Source: Cyanobacteria bacterium CG_2015-22_32_23 | Lineage (GTDB): Bacteria; Cyanobacteriota; Cyanobacteriia; Cyanobacteriales; Cyanobacteriaceae | Length of the DNA stretch: 39,678 nt | Assembly (NCBI GenBank): GCA_009993045.1 | Contig: JAACUG010000084.1 | Span: 1-39,678 of the forward strand | Direction: 5' to 3' | Shown here: positions 1 to 6,794 of the stretch, in pieces | Numbering within the stretch: the stretch's first letter is position 1 | How the letters are laid out: the number at the start of each line of letters is the position of its first letter | Notes under the pieces: generated by a model | The model's database searches: none | Seen by the model: the letters and a program-made list of their open reading frames with translations, nothing else | What the model was told of the DNA's origin: nothing | Translations under genes and position numbers: made by a program

Positions 1-87
1 GTAAGACCAAAAGGCGGACGTAAGTCAGTTTTGGGGCATGAGCCTGTGAAGTTAGAAGCTAACACTGTAATCTTCGATTCAGTGTGA
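1..87 (+). CDS. C-terminal end of a TnpB-type protein (partial, 5' end outside window)
   Basis: Frame 1 is open from the window edge to TGA at 85-87 and gives 28 residues, beginning VRPKGGRKSV and ending TVIFDSV. The stop lies inside a hairpin that ends about 10 bases later. A coding end merging into a terminal hairpin is the usual arrangement at the right end of IS200/IS605 and IS607 elements, where TnpB (RNA-guided nuclease, ancestor of Cas12) is encoded. The fragment holds no catalytic residue, so the call rests on the C-terminal style and the hairpin. The rest of the gene is off the left edge, so intactness cannot be judged. Confidence 0.55.
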   Translation, partial: VRPKGGRKSVLGHEPVKLEANTVIFDSV

Positions 88-96
88 GTAGTTCAC
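1..96 (+). mobile_element. Right end of an IS200/IS605-like insertion sequence
   Basis: An imperfect hairpin at 62-83 (ACACTG, bulged T, AATC, loop TTC, GATT, CAGTGT) overlaps the tnpB stop codon and is followed by GAGTAGTTCAC ending near 96. Subterminal hairpins at the right end are the recognition structure of HUH (TnpA) transposases in this family. The sequence turns into a different, gene-bearing context directly after 96. The exact boundary is inferred; the left end is outside the window. Confidence 0.5.
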
Positions 97-134
97 TTAT
101 GATTAAATAGTGTATGTGATAGGAGGATAAGTTG

Positions 135-239
135 ATGGACACAGATAATTTAGATTCAATTCTTGGTATTCTTGCCTTAATTATTTTACTAGGAGGGTTG
201 TTGATGTTATTTAGCGGAGTTAAGAAAATGAATGATTAA
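135..239 (+). CDS. 34-residue single-pass membrane peptide
   Basis: ATG at 135 lies 8 bases after a perfect AGGAGG (121-126) and the ORF ends at TAA 237-239. The protein starts MDTDNLDSILGI and has one hydrophobic helix (about residues 9-28, rich in I, L and G, including LIILLGGLLMLF) followed by a basic-acidic tail GVKKMND. The acidic N-terminus and lysines after the helix predict an N-out, C-in topology. Cyanobacteria have many one-helix subunits of this size in photosystem, cytochrome b6f and NDH-1 complexes, and this could be one, but I cannot assign it. The strong ribosome binding site supports a real gene. It begins 39 bases after the transposon end, so its promoter may be inside the element or the guide region. 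Confidence 0.55.
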   Translation: MDTDNLDSILGILALIILLGGLLMLFSGVKKMND

Positions 240-335
240 ACAAAAAATACCTTTACGCCATAACTAAATATCATTAGAATATTGATTCTAGTTATTAGTC
301 ATAATCATAAATTGTGGATAAGTCATTACACTTAT

Positions 336-617
336 TTAATCTGACGATACTGCCTCTTTATTAACGGTTATAGTGTTAAATTCTGAAGGTAAATTCACTG
401 AAGGAAGAGTACAAGTCAGAGAAAAAGATTTTTCTAAAATAACAATTTCGGGCAAATTTTGCCATTCACTATGAAAAGCAGGAGTCGCAAAACTACAAGA
501 AGCCCAATGTGCTTTAACTAAAACACCTAATTGTGAACACATTCCGCCTCTTCTTCCTTCTGGTTGATAGGATTTACAATAACGACAAGCCGAAGCACAA
601 GAATTATTAGGTTTCAT
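336..617 (-). CDS. Cysteine-rich 93-residue conserved-type hypothetical protein
   Basis: The N-terminal half carries five cysteines (C7, C11, C14, C27, C41) around CASACRYCKSY and RRGGMCSQLG, then a HWASCSF segment; the C-terminal half is cysteine-poor apart from one residue and ends in polar residues. CX3CX2C is an arrangement that can hold zinc or an iron-sulfur cluster, but there is no radical-SAM-sized domain here, so a small metal-binding or redox protein is the most that can be said. It is transcribed alone, away from pyrD, with a 400-base AT-rich region upstream. I recall cyanobacterial small proteins of this style but cannot name a characterised member. Confidence 0.65.
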   Translation of the reverse strand: MKPNNSCASACRYCKSYQPEGRRGGMCSQLGVLVKAHWASCSFATPAFHSEWQNLPEIVILEKSFSLTCTLPSVNLPSEFNTITVNKEAVSSD

Positions 618-1016
618 TTTTCTACCATCTCATTGATCTAACTTTTTTATCTTTGATCTATTATTAACTATCTGGGATCAAGGCTTTTAAGGCTAAAACC
701 TATTCATATCTAGTGAAAAGCCCTCTTTTTAACTAATTTTTCTTTTATATTGTTTTAACTATTGCTTAACAGAACTAAATATTGAGTTAAACTTTAGTTA
801 AGTTAGATAAACTTTTGCTTAATATTAAAAAAAATGTATTTCTTAATACATTGGGGATCAAGGAAAACTGGTTTTAAATGTATTGAAAACTAAATTATAT
901 TGTTAATCATCACTGAACAGAAAATAAAGTTATTTGAGTACAATAATTTAACTTATTCTAAAAATAATCTTGTTAATATCAATTAAATCTCTTAAATGTA
1001 ACAATTATTGTTAATA
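618..1016. other. AT-rich intergenic region between two divergent genes
   Basis: No ORF or RNA gene is visible. It should hold the promoters of the minus-strand Cys-rich gene and of pyrD. The 10-mer GGGATCAAGG occurs twice, at 674-683 and 854-863, and its last nine bases recur at 6710-6718 upstream of the first FHA gene; I see no known regulator for it. A weak hairpin (GGCTTTT / AAAACC with a bulge) follows the first copy. Confidence 0.4.
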
Positions 1017-2156
1017 ATGCTTAATATTTTAAAACCTCTTTATCCCGCTTTTTTCGCTTCCTTAAAAAGTAATCCTGAATCTGCCCATATCACAACCTTA
1101 AAATTACTAGAGCAATTATATTCTCAAGGGGATAATTTTTGGGCTAAATGTATAATTCAAGACATCGAAAAATCTTTCAGTTATCATCATCCCTCCCTAT
1201 GTCAATCTCTATGGAATTTAAAATTTGACAATCCTTTAGGTTTAGCACCCGGATTTGATAAAAATGCTCAAGGTGCAGGAATTTGGCATAGTTTTGGCTT
1301 TGGTTTTGCTGAATTAGGTGCTGTTACTCTCCATTGTCAAAATGGCAATCCTTTACCTCGAATGTTTCGTTTACCGAAGGATAAAGCTATTCTTAATCGT
1401 ATGGGCGCAAATAATCAAGGTGCAGAAGTTATTGCACAACGACTACAACAAACTTGGCAAAAAAAATCAAGAAGTATCCCCATGGGAATTAACTTATGTA
1501 AATCTAAAATTACGGACTTAAATCAAGCCGCCGATGATTATTTAGGTAGTTTTCGCCTTTTATTTCCTCAGGCTGACTACTTCGTGGTTAATGTAAGTTC
1601 TCCTAATACTCCAGGATTGCGATCGCTTCAAGGGGGGGAACAATTAGAGTTAATTTTAGAGGCTTTACAAGGTGAAAACAAAGGAGAAAAACCGATTTTG
1701 ATTAAAATTGCTCCAGACTTAGAATGGGAAGAAATAAGCACAATTTTAAGGGTATCAGAGCAATATAATTTGTCAGGAATAGTAGCAACAAATACCACCA
1801 TCAAAAAAGAAGGTTTAAAAACGGAGATTCTACCAGAAACAGGAAAATTAATTACAGAAGAAATGGGAGGAATTAGCGGAAAACCCTTAAGAAATAGAGC
1901 AACAGAAGTAATTAAATTTATTTACCAAGAAACTAACGGTAAATTACCGATTATTGGGGTAGGAGGTATTTGTGATACAGAATCAGCATGGGAAAAAATT
2001 ACTGCAGGGGCGAGTTTATTACAAATTTATAGCGGTTGGGTTTATGAAGGCCCTTGGGTTGTGAAAGAAATATTGCAAGGCTTAACGAAAAAATTAGCAG
2101 AAAAAGGGTTAAATCATATTCAACAAGCAGTGGGAATTGAGCATAACAACTGTTAA
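1017..2156 (+). CDS. pyrD: Dihydroorotate dehydrogenase (quinone), class 2
   Basis: Oxidises dihydroorotate to orotate in pyrimidine synthesis, using FMN and passing electrons to quinone at the membrane. Family motifs in order: [38 protein letters not shown] (class 2 uses the Ser in this loop as base), [17 protein letters not shown] and the phosphate-binding IIGVGGI. The N-terminal extension before NPLGLAPG, which binds quinone in class 2 enzymes, is present. A TTG at 1008 is in frame, but ATG at 1017 ([13 protein letters not shown]) fits the family start and gives 379 residues. It stands apart from other pyrimidine genes; the downstream LON gene starts 54 bases later on the same strand and may be cotranscribed. 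Confidence 0.95.
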   Translation: MLNILKPLYPAFFASLKSNPESAHITTLKLLEQLYSQGDNFWAKCIIQDIEKSFSYHHPSLCQSLWNLKFDNPLGLAPGFDKNAQGAGIWHSFGFGFAELGAVTLHCQNGNPLPRMFRLPKDKAILNRMGANNQGAEVIAQRLQQTWQKKSRSIPMGINLCKSKITDLNQAADDYLGSFRLLFPQADYFVVNVSSPNTPGLRSLQGGEQLELILEALQGENKGEKPILIKIAPDLEWEEISTILRVSEQYNLSGIVATNTTIKKEGLKTEILPETGKLITEEMGGISGKPLRNRATEVIKFIYQETNGKLPIIGVGGICDTESAWEKITAGASLLQIYSGWVYEGPWVVKEILQGLTKKLAEKGLNHIQQAVGIEHNNC

Positions 2157-2210
2157 TTGAAGCAAAAATCAGCTAAATTAGAAAAAATAGCATAATTAAA
2201 GTAAAAAATC

Positions 2211-2852
2211 ATGGCATCTTCTTCCATCGCAGTTAGAGAATTACCTTTATTTCCACTTCCCGAAGTCGTTTTATTCCCAGGGCGCCCTTTACCCTTACAT
2301 ATTTTTGAATTTCGTTATCGGATGATGATCAATACAATTTTAGAATATGATCGTCGTTTTGGCGTACTGATGATCGATCCCAATAATGGAGAAATTGCTA
2401 ATATTGGTTGTTGTGCAGAAATTATCCATTTTGAGAAATTGCCTGATGATCGCATGAAAGTGTTAACCTTAGGACAACAAAGATTTCGAGTTTTAGAATA
2501 TACCAGAGAAAAACCTTATCGAGTCGCTTTGGTTGAATGGTTTGAAGATTATTCCACCGATACAAATTTACGAGGTAAAGCGAAACAAGTGACTACACTA
2601 CTTCATGATGTAGTTAAGTTGTCAGGAAAATTAACAGATCAAAAAATTGAATTACCCGAAAATTTACCTACTTTACCTTTAGAATTATCTTATTGGGTGG
2701 CAAGTAACCTTTATGGAGTAGCAATAGAACAACAAGCATTATTAGAAATACAAGATACTGGCGAACGTTTACAAAGAGAAGCTGACATCCTAGAAACCAC
2801 AAGAGGTAATTTAGCCGCTCGTACGGCTTTAAAAGACGCTTTTAAAAATTAG
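2211..2852 (+). CDS. LON substrate-binding-domain protein (no protease domain)
   Basis: Residues about 9-200 match the N-terminal domain of Lon protease: RELPLFPLPEVVLFPG, LPLHIFEFRYRMM, FGVLMID, IGCCAEI, LGQQRFRV. At 213 residues there is no AAA+ or Ser-Lys protease domain. Stand-alone LON-domain proteins are common in cyanobacteria and plastids; their biochemical role is not settled, and substrate or adaptor binding is the usual inference. It follows pyrD on the same strand with a short gap. Confidence 0.9.
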   Translation: MASSSIAVRELPLFPLPEVVLFPGRPLPLHIFEFRYRMMINTILEYDRRFGVLMIDPNNGEIANIGCCAEIIHFEKLPDDRMKVLTLGQQRFRVLEYTREKPYRVALVEWFEDYSTDTNLRGKAKQVTTLLHDVVKLSGKLTDQKIELPENLPTLPLELSYWVASNLYGVAIEQQALLEIQDTGERLQREADILETTRGNLAARTALKDAFKN

Positions 2853-3010
2853 TGAATAGGAGAAATCCTGATGAATAAATCAAGTTTTTAATACCTTCAC
2901 CCTTAATTTTAAAATATTTTCTGACTGATTTGTTGAACAACTCATCCCTTTGTTAATTCTTTTTTTTGCGATGTCACCATAAAAAAACGAAAAAAAAATC
3001 AGAAAGGCTC

Positions 3011-3039
3011 TTGTCAAGGGTTGACTTTTATGATATTAT
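3011..3039 (+). promoter_or_regulatory. Sigma-70-like promoter without a downstream gene
   Basis: TTGTCA (3011-3016), a 17-base spacer, then TATTAT (3034-3039). Both boxes are one or two bases from consensus and the spacing is ideal. Transcription would start near 3046 and run towards the 3' end of era on the opposite strand. No ORF follows. Confidence 0.4.
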
Positions 3040-3306
3040 TTAGGTAATGGTAATCTTGACTTTTTTAGGTATTAAAAAGCAGATTTCTATTATTATATAT
3101 ACTATCTATTATTGCGAAGAAAAAAGGAAAAGTCAAGGCAAAAAACGAAATTTTTTCACCGCTTAATTAGGAGAGAGTGGGGTTATAAAATTCCGAAGGG
3201 TTATTTTTTTAAGATTTCTTACATCAAACGGGGATAGTTGTGGTAATTTTTACTCAAAAATGTAAGACTTTTTGCCAATATTTTTTGTATTTATATCTTC
3301 TGCATA

Positions 3307-3340
3307 AAACCTGAAACCTGAAACCTGAAACCTGAAACCT
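3307..3340. repeat. Heptamer tandem repeat (AAACCTG)n
   Basis: Four exact AAACCTG units followed by a partial AAACCT, just beyond the era stop codon. Short tandemly repeated repetitive heptamers of this kind are common between cyanobacterial genes. Confidence 0.9.
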
Positions 3341-3356
3341 ATTCCCCAAAGCCTAA

Positions 3357-4289
3357 TTAATTTTTATCTACTTGATAACCAAATTCAGCTAATCTTAAGC
3401 GAGATTGTCGCCATTTTGGTTCAACTTTAACGAATAATTCTAAATAGACTTTACCGCTTAATAATTTTTGCATTTGTTGACGAGAAGCTGTACCAATTTC
3501 TTTTAACATACTTCCTTTTTGTCCAATCATAATAGATTTTTGAGAATTTCTTTCGACACTAATAGCGGCATAAATTTTAGTAATTTTTGGACTTTCTTCC
3601 ATTTTTTCCACAGTAACGGCGACAGAATGGGGTATTTCTTCCTTAGTTAATAATAATATTTGTTCTCGAATTAATTCGCCGATAATAAATCTTTCGGGTT
3701 GATCTGTGACTAAATCAGGGGGATAATAATAAGGACCAAAATCCAATTTTGTGATTAATTTTGCTTGTAAATTTTCTAATCCTTCCCCTGTTAGTGCCGA
3801 AAACTCCACCATTTGCCAATTTTCTTGACAGATTTCTTGATAACTGTCTCTTAATTTATCTTTTTTGTCTCCCTGTAAATCTGTTTTATTTAAGCCTAAA
3901 ATTATTGGTGTTTTACTATTTTGTAATAATTCAGTAATATATCTATCTCCACCACCCACAACAAAAGAGGCATCTACTACAAATAAGACGACATCCACAT
4001 TATTGATAGCAGATACGGCATTTTGTACTAAAACTCTACCTAATTCATGGTGTGGCTTATGAATGCCGGGGGTGTCAACGAAAATAATTTGTGCATCGGC
4101 GGTGGTTAAAATGCCTCGCAAACGATTACGGGTAGTTTGTGGCACAGGAGATGTGATAGCGATTTTCTCCCCTACTAATCGATTCATAAGGGTTGATTTA
4201 CCAACATTTGGACGCCCGATAATAGCAATAAAACCAGACTTAAATTCGGGAGAAGCAACGGGAATAACAGGCAAAAAGGGGTTAGACAT
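3357..4289 (-). CDS. era: GTPase Era
   Basis: Ribosome-associated GTPase that helps mature 16S rRNA and the 30S subunit. GTPase motifs: G1 GRPNVGKS (residues 25-32), switch I around PVPQTTRNR, G3 DTPG (72-75), G4 NKTD (134-137), G5 SALTG. The C-terminal KH RNA-binding domain is shown by IMIGQKGSMLKEIG and VYLELFVKVEPKWR. Length 310 is normal; the first about 17 residues are a short extra tail. Its start codon overlaps the end of the preceding minus-strand gene by 8 bases, so the two are probably cotranscribed and translationally coupled. Confidence 0.97.
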   Translation of the reverse strand: MSNPFLPVIPVASPEFKSGFIAIIGRPNVGKSTLMNRLVGEKIAITSPVPQTTRNRLRGILTTADAQIIFVDTPGIHKPHHELGRVLVQNAVSAINNVDVVLFVVDASFVVGGGDRYITELLQNSKTPIILGLNKTDLQGDKKDKLRDSYQEICQENWQMVEFSALTGEGLENLQAKLITKLDFGPYYYPPDLVTDQPERFIIGELIREQILLLTKEEIPHSVAVTVEKMEESPKITKIYAAISVERNSQKSIMIGQKGSMLKEIGTASRQQMQKLLSGKVYLELFVKVEPKWRQSRLRLAEFGYQVDKN

Positions 4290-5406
4290 GGGGAAAAATA
4301 CCTAAAATATACTCGCCTTGATTAACAGTATCGTTAATAGAGACATCATAAATAATGCCTTCATCTACAGATTTAATCTCCATTATAATGGGCAGATCGC
4401 CATTTTTAGGAAATGATAAAAGTTGATAGAGTATCTCATCATAAGTAACTTTTGTGCCTTGGGATAATCGATGACGAATAATTCCTCCTTGGGGTGCATA
4501 ATAGTGTTTGAGGTTATTTTTATTAACAAACTGAGTCGTTTTTTGTGGTATTATTACATCTAAATTAAGCATTTTTTTTGCAGATAGATAATTAATAATT
4601 CCTTTGATACCTTTATTAACAGATGCTTGATTAACTGTCATACCTGAGCCTAATTCTAATGTCCATGATTCCACATCAAAAGTAATATTTCTTCCTTGTT
4701 GAATAAATTTTTTCTCTAAAATTAACCAAGGATTTAAAAAGGCTTCATCGAAAGCATTACCGTCAAATTTATTCATTAATATACCATAATCAAAGAGAAA
4801 ATAATCAGCATTTTTTTGACGAGAATCAAAACAATAAATATAATCAATAGCTTTTACACTAGAACTATGAAGGTCAATGATATAATTAGCATCTAAAGAA
4901 AGAGAATGTAAAATATTGCGATAATGTTCAGAAAAAGAAACACCTCTATTTTGATTAATAGATTTTAGTTTATTATTAAATTTAATTAATATTTGATTTA
5001 AAAAATTTTGCTGTATTTCTTCCTTAGTTAAATTAAGGTTATCTTTAACAAACTTATTAATATTAACCTTTTCATGACTATAATCCCAAAAAATACGATT
5101 CCAATTAAGTCCATCGTAAGGGCTAAATCTGCCTGTCGAAAAGAATAAATTACGTTGATTAACGGCAGTAGGATTGCACATTGGCACTAAGAAAATTTCG
5201 CCGTGAAGAGTATCCTCATTTAACTGACTAAAGAATTTAATTAATTCATAAATAACAGCATTTCCGACAATTTCCCCACCATGTAAATTACTTTGAAGAT
5301 AAACTTTTTTTGTGCCTGTTTTACCTTTAAAATGATAAGTTTTTAACTGCAAAATATCACCACTAGCTAAAGTTTGGAGATTAATTAATTTAGTAATAGG
5401 CTTCAT
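4282..5406 (-). CDS. Succinylglutamate desuccinylase/aspartoacylase-family zinc hydrolase
   Basis: M14-like amidohydrolase. Zinc ligands are visible as H42 and E45 in NLHGGEIVGN and H180 in YIIDLHSSS; NPTAVNQRNLFF and GLNWNRIF carry the family's substrate-binding Asn/Arg. The C-terminal part (about 290-374) is a beta-rich domain ending in VNQGEYILGIF, resembling a biotinyl-like tail often seen in this family. The substrate cannot be read from the sequence; N-acyl amino acids or related amides are likely. It lies directly upstream of era and overlaps it, an uncommon partner with no obvious functional link. The promoter should be in 5407-5534, shared with the divergent kinase gene. Confidence 0.85.
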   Translation of the reverse strand: MKPITKLINLQTLASGDILQLKTYHFKGKTGTKKVYLQSNLHGGEIVGNAVIYELIKFFSQLNEDTLHGEIFLVPMCNPTAVNQRNLFFSTGRFSPYDGLNWNRIFWDYSHEKVNINKFVKDNLNLTKEEIQQNFLNQILIKFNNKLKSINQNRGVSFSEHYRNILHSLSLDANYIIDLHSSSVKAIDYIYCFDSRQKNADYFLFDYGILMNKFDGNAFDEAFLNPWLILEKKFIQQGRNITFDVESWTLELGSGMTVNQASVNKGIKGIINYLSAKKMLNLDVIIPQKTTQFVNKNNLKHYYAPQGGIIRHRLSQGTKVTYDEILYQLLSFPKNGDLPIIMEIKSVDEGIIYDVSINDTVNQGEYILGIFPHV

Positions 5407-5534
5407 AAATATTTAGTTAATAAAATAGAATTTTTTAATTTTATGCAATAATCTGATCAATAAAAATTTTAAAATTATCGATGATTATCCAAACTTAATA
5501 TAAGATAAGAATAAACGATAACAAAGATTATAGT

Positions 5535-6521
5535 ATGTGGTTAGAAATTCTGAATGCTATTAACAATAATATAAATTCAAAATTTGAGTTAATAAATTAT
5601 CAATCCGTTGGCGGTGGTTGTATTAATCAGGCTTATCAACTTATTGGCAAGGATAAAAGTTATTTTGTGAAGTTAAATAATCCTTCACAGATGGAAATGT
5701 TTAAAGCTGAAGCTGTGGGTTTAGAAGAAATTTATCAAACTAATACTGTTATTGTACCAAAACCTATTTGCTATGGTGTCACCAAAAATAATAGTTATCT
5801 TGTTTTAGAATACTTGAATTTAGGGCGTGGTAATAATCAATCATGGGTAAAAATGGGGCAAAAATTAGCCTTATTACATCAGTTTAAATTTAATCAGGAG
5901 GAAGAAAAAGTCTCTAAAATTGGGGATTTAAAACCATCTTTCTTGAATAAGGAGGAAGAAAAAGTCTCCAAAGGAAGATATTTAGAAAGGTTAACATCTT
6001 CTAGTTATGGTAACAAATATGGTTATTTTGGTTGGCATATTAATAATACTATCGGTTCAACGCCACAAATTAATGATTGGTGCAATAATTGGGGAGATTT
6101 TTTTGCAGATAAAAGAATTGGTTATCAACTGAAGTTAGCTAATCAACGAGGGGGTAACTTTTCTAACTCTGAAGAAATTATCGAAAAAGTTAGACAAAAT
6201 TTAGCTAATCATCATCCGTCACCTTCTTTAATACATGGTGATTTATGGTCTGGAAATGTAGGATTTAGAGATAATGGGGAGGGGATAATTTTTGATCCAG
6301 CGTGTTACTATGGTGATCGAGAAGTAGATATTGCCATGACAGAATTATTCGGCGGTTTTCCTGATGGCTTTTATGATGGTTATAATGAACAGTGGGCGTT
6401 AAATGATGGTTATAATCAGAGAAAAAATATCTACAATTTATATCATATTCTCAACCATTTTAATTTGTTTGGTGGTGGTTATGAATCTCAAGCGCAAAGA
6501 ATGATTAAATCTTTCTCTTGA
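5535..6521 (+). CDS. Fructosamine kinase-family protein with an in-frame repeat insertion
   Basis: Phosphorylates fructosamines on glycated proteins or small amines, leading to deglycation. Features: SVGGGCINQAYQL nucleotide loop, K46 in FVKL, GWHINNTIGSTPQ, catalytic HGDLWSGN (H234-D236) and metal-binding FDPACYYGDREVDIAM (D254). Family members normally pass straight from the LHQ helix to the (K)FGWH segment; here residues about 121-158 form an extra hydrophilic stretch with QEEEKVSK and KEEEKVSK 18 residues apart. At DNA level this matches a dispersed repeat of the genome (see the repeat entry). The insert falls at a surface loop and keeps frame, so activity may survive. ATG at 5535 begins the normal N-terminus MWLEILNAI. 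Confidence 0.88.
   Translation: MWLEILNAINNNINSKFELINYQSVGGGCINQAYQLIGKDKSYFVKLNNPSQMEMFKAEAVGLEEIYQTNTVIVPKPICYGVTKNNSYLVLEYLNLGRGNNQSWVKMGQKLALLHQFKFNQEEEKVSKIGDLKPSFLNKEEEKVSKGRYLERLTSSSYGNKYGYFGWHINNTIGSTPQINDWCNNWGDFFADKRIGYQLKLANQRGGNFSNSEEIIEKVRQNLANHHPSPSLIHGDLWSGNVGFRDNGEGIIFDPACYYGDREVDIAMTELFGGFPDGFYDGYNEQWALNDGYNQRKNIYNLYHILNHFNLFGGGYESQAQRMIKSFS
5897..5990 (+). repeat. Dispersed repeat inserted within the fructosamine kinase gene
   Basis: GGAGGAAGAAAAAGTCTC occurs at 5897-5914 and again at 5951-5968, 54 bases apart. The segment beginning AAAGTCTC near 5907 and ending GGGGATTTA near 5930 matches, at 20 of 24 bases, the reverse complement of the repeat at 14097-14120. It seems to be a copy or partial duplicate of the intergenic repeat, kept in frame. 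Confidence 0.6.
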
Positions 6522-6794
6522 TGATAAATAATTGTCATGGTGAATTATTAGTAAATCATCAAAAAAATAAATCGGTAAATCTAGCTATAACCAATAGCTA
6601 AAACCTTTTTAAATTTCACAATTTCCCTATAAAATTACTATAGGTAACAAGAGAAAAAAATTCTTAATTCTTCACTGAAGTTACTATCCTTTCCCAACTA
6701 ATTTATAATGGATCAAGGTGATAAGGCAGAATAATAAATGATTAAGAAATATTAATATTTATTGCGTTATATTAATTATTGTGGGTAAAATTAC

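Larger units (their letters stand above)
1..116 (+). ncRNA. Candidate omega RNA (TnpB guide RNA) with about 20-nt guide
   Basis: In IS200/IS605 elements the TnpB guide RNA is made from the 3' end of tnpB through the right end, and its guide is the first 16-20 bases of flanking DNA. Here the scaffold would include the 62-83 hairpin and end at about 96, so the guide would be roughly 97-116 (TTATGATTAAATAGTGTATG). The 5' limit is unknown and may be outside the window. Nothing in the sequence proves expression. Confidence 0.3.
2853..3356. other. 504-base intergenic region with a plus-strand promoter-like sequence
   Basis: It separates two convergent genes (LON-domain protein and era), so neither needs a promoter here. 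It has no ORF of useful length. It does hold a good sigma-70-like promoter on the plus strand (3011-3039) and a heptamer repeat (3307-3340). A small RNA or antisense transcript towards era is possible. No clear rho-independent terminator was found. Confidence 0.4.

Noticed and set aside
674..863. GGGATCAAGG as a regulatory motif
   Set aside because: Two copies plus a 9-base match at 6710 with no consistent position relative to start codons; too little to support.
1008..1016. TTG start for pyrD
   Set aside because: ATG 1017 gives the family N-terminus; the TTG would add only three residues.
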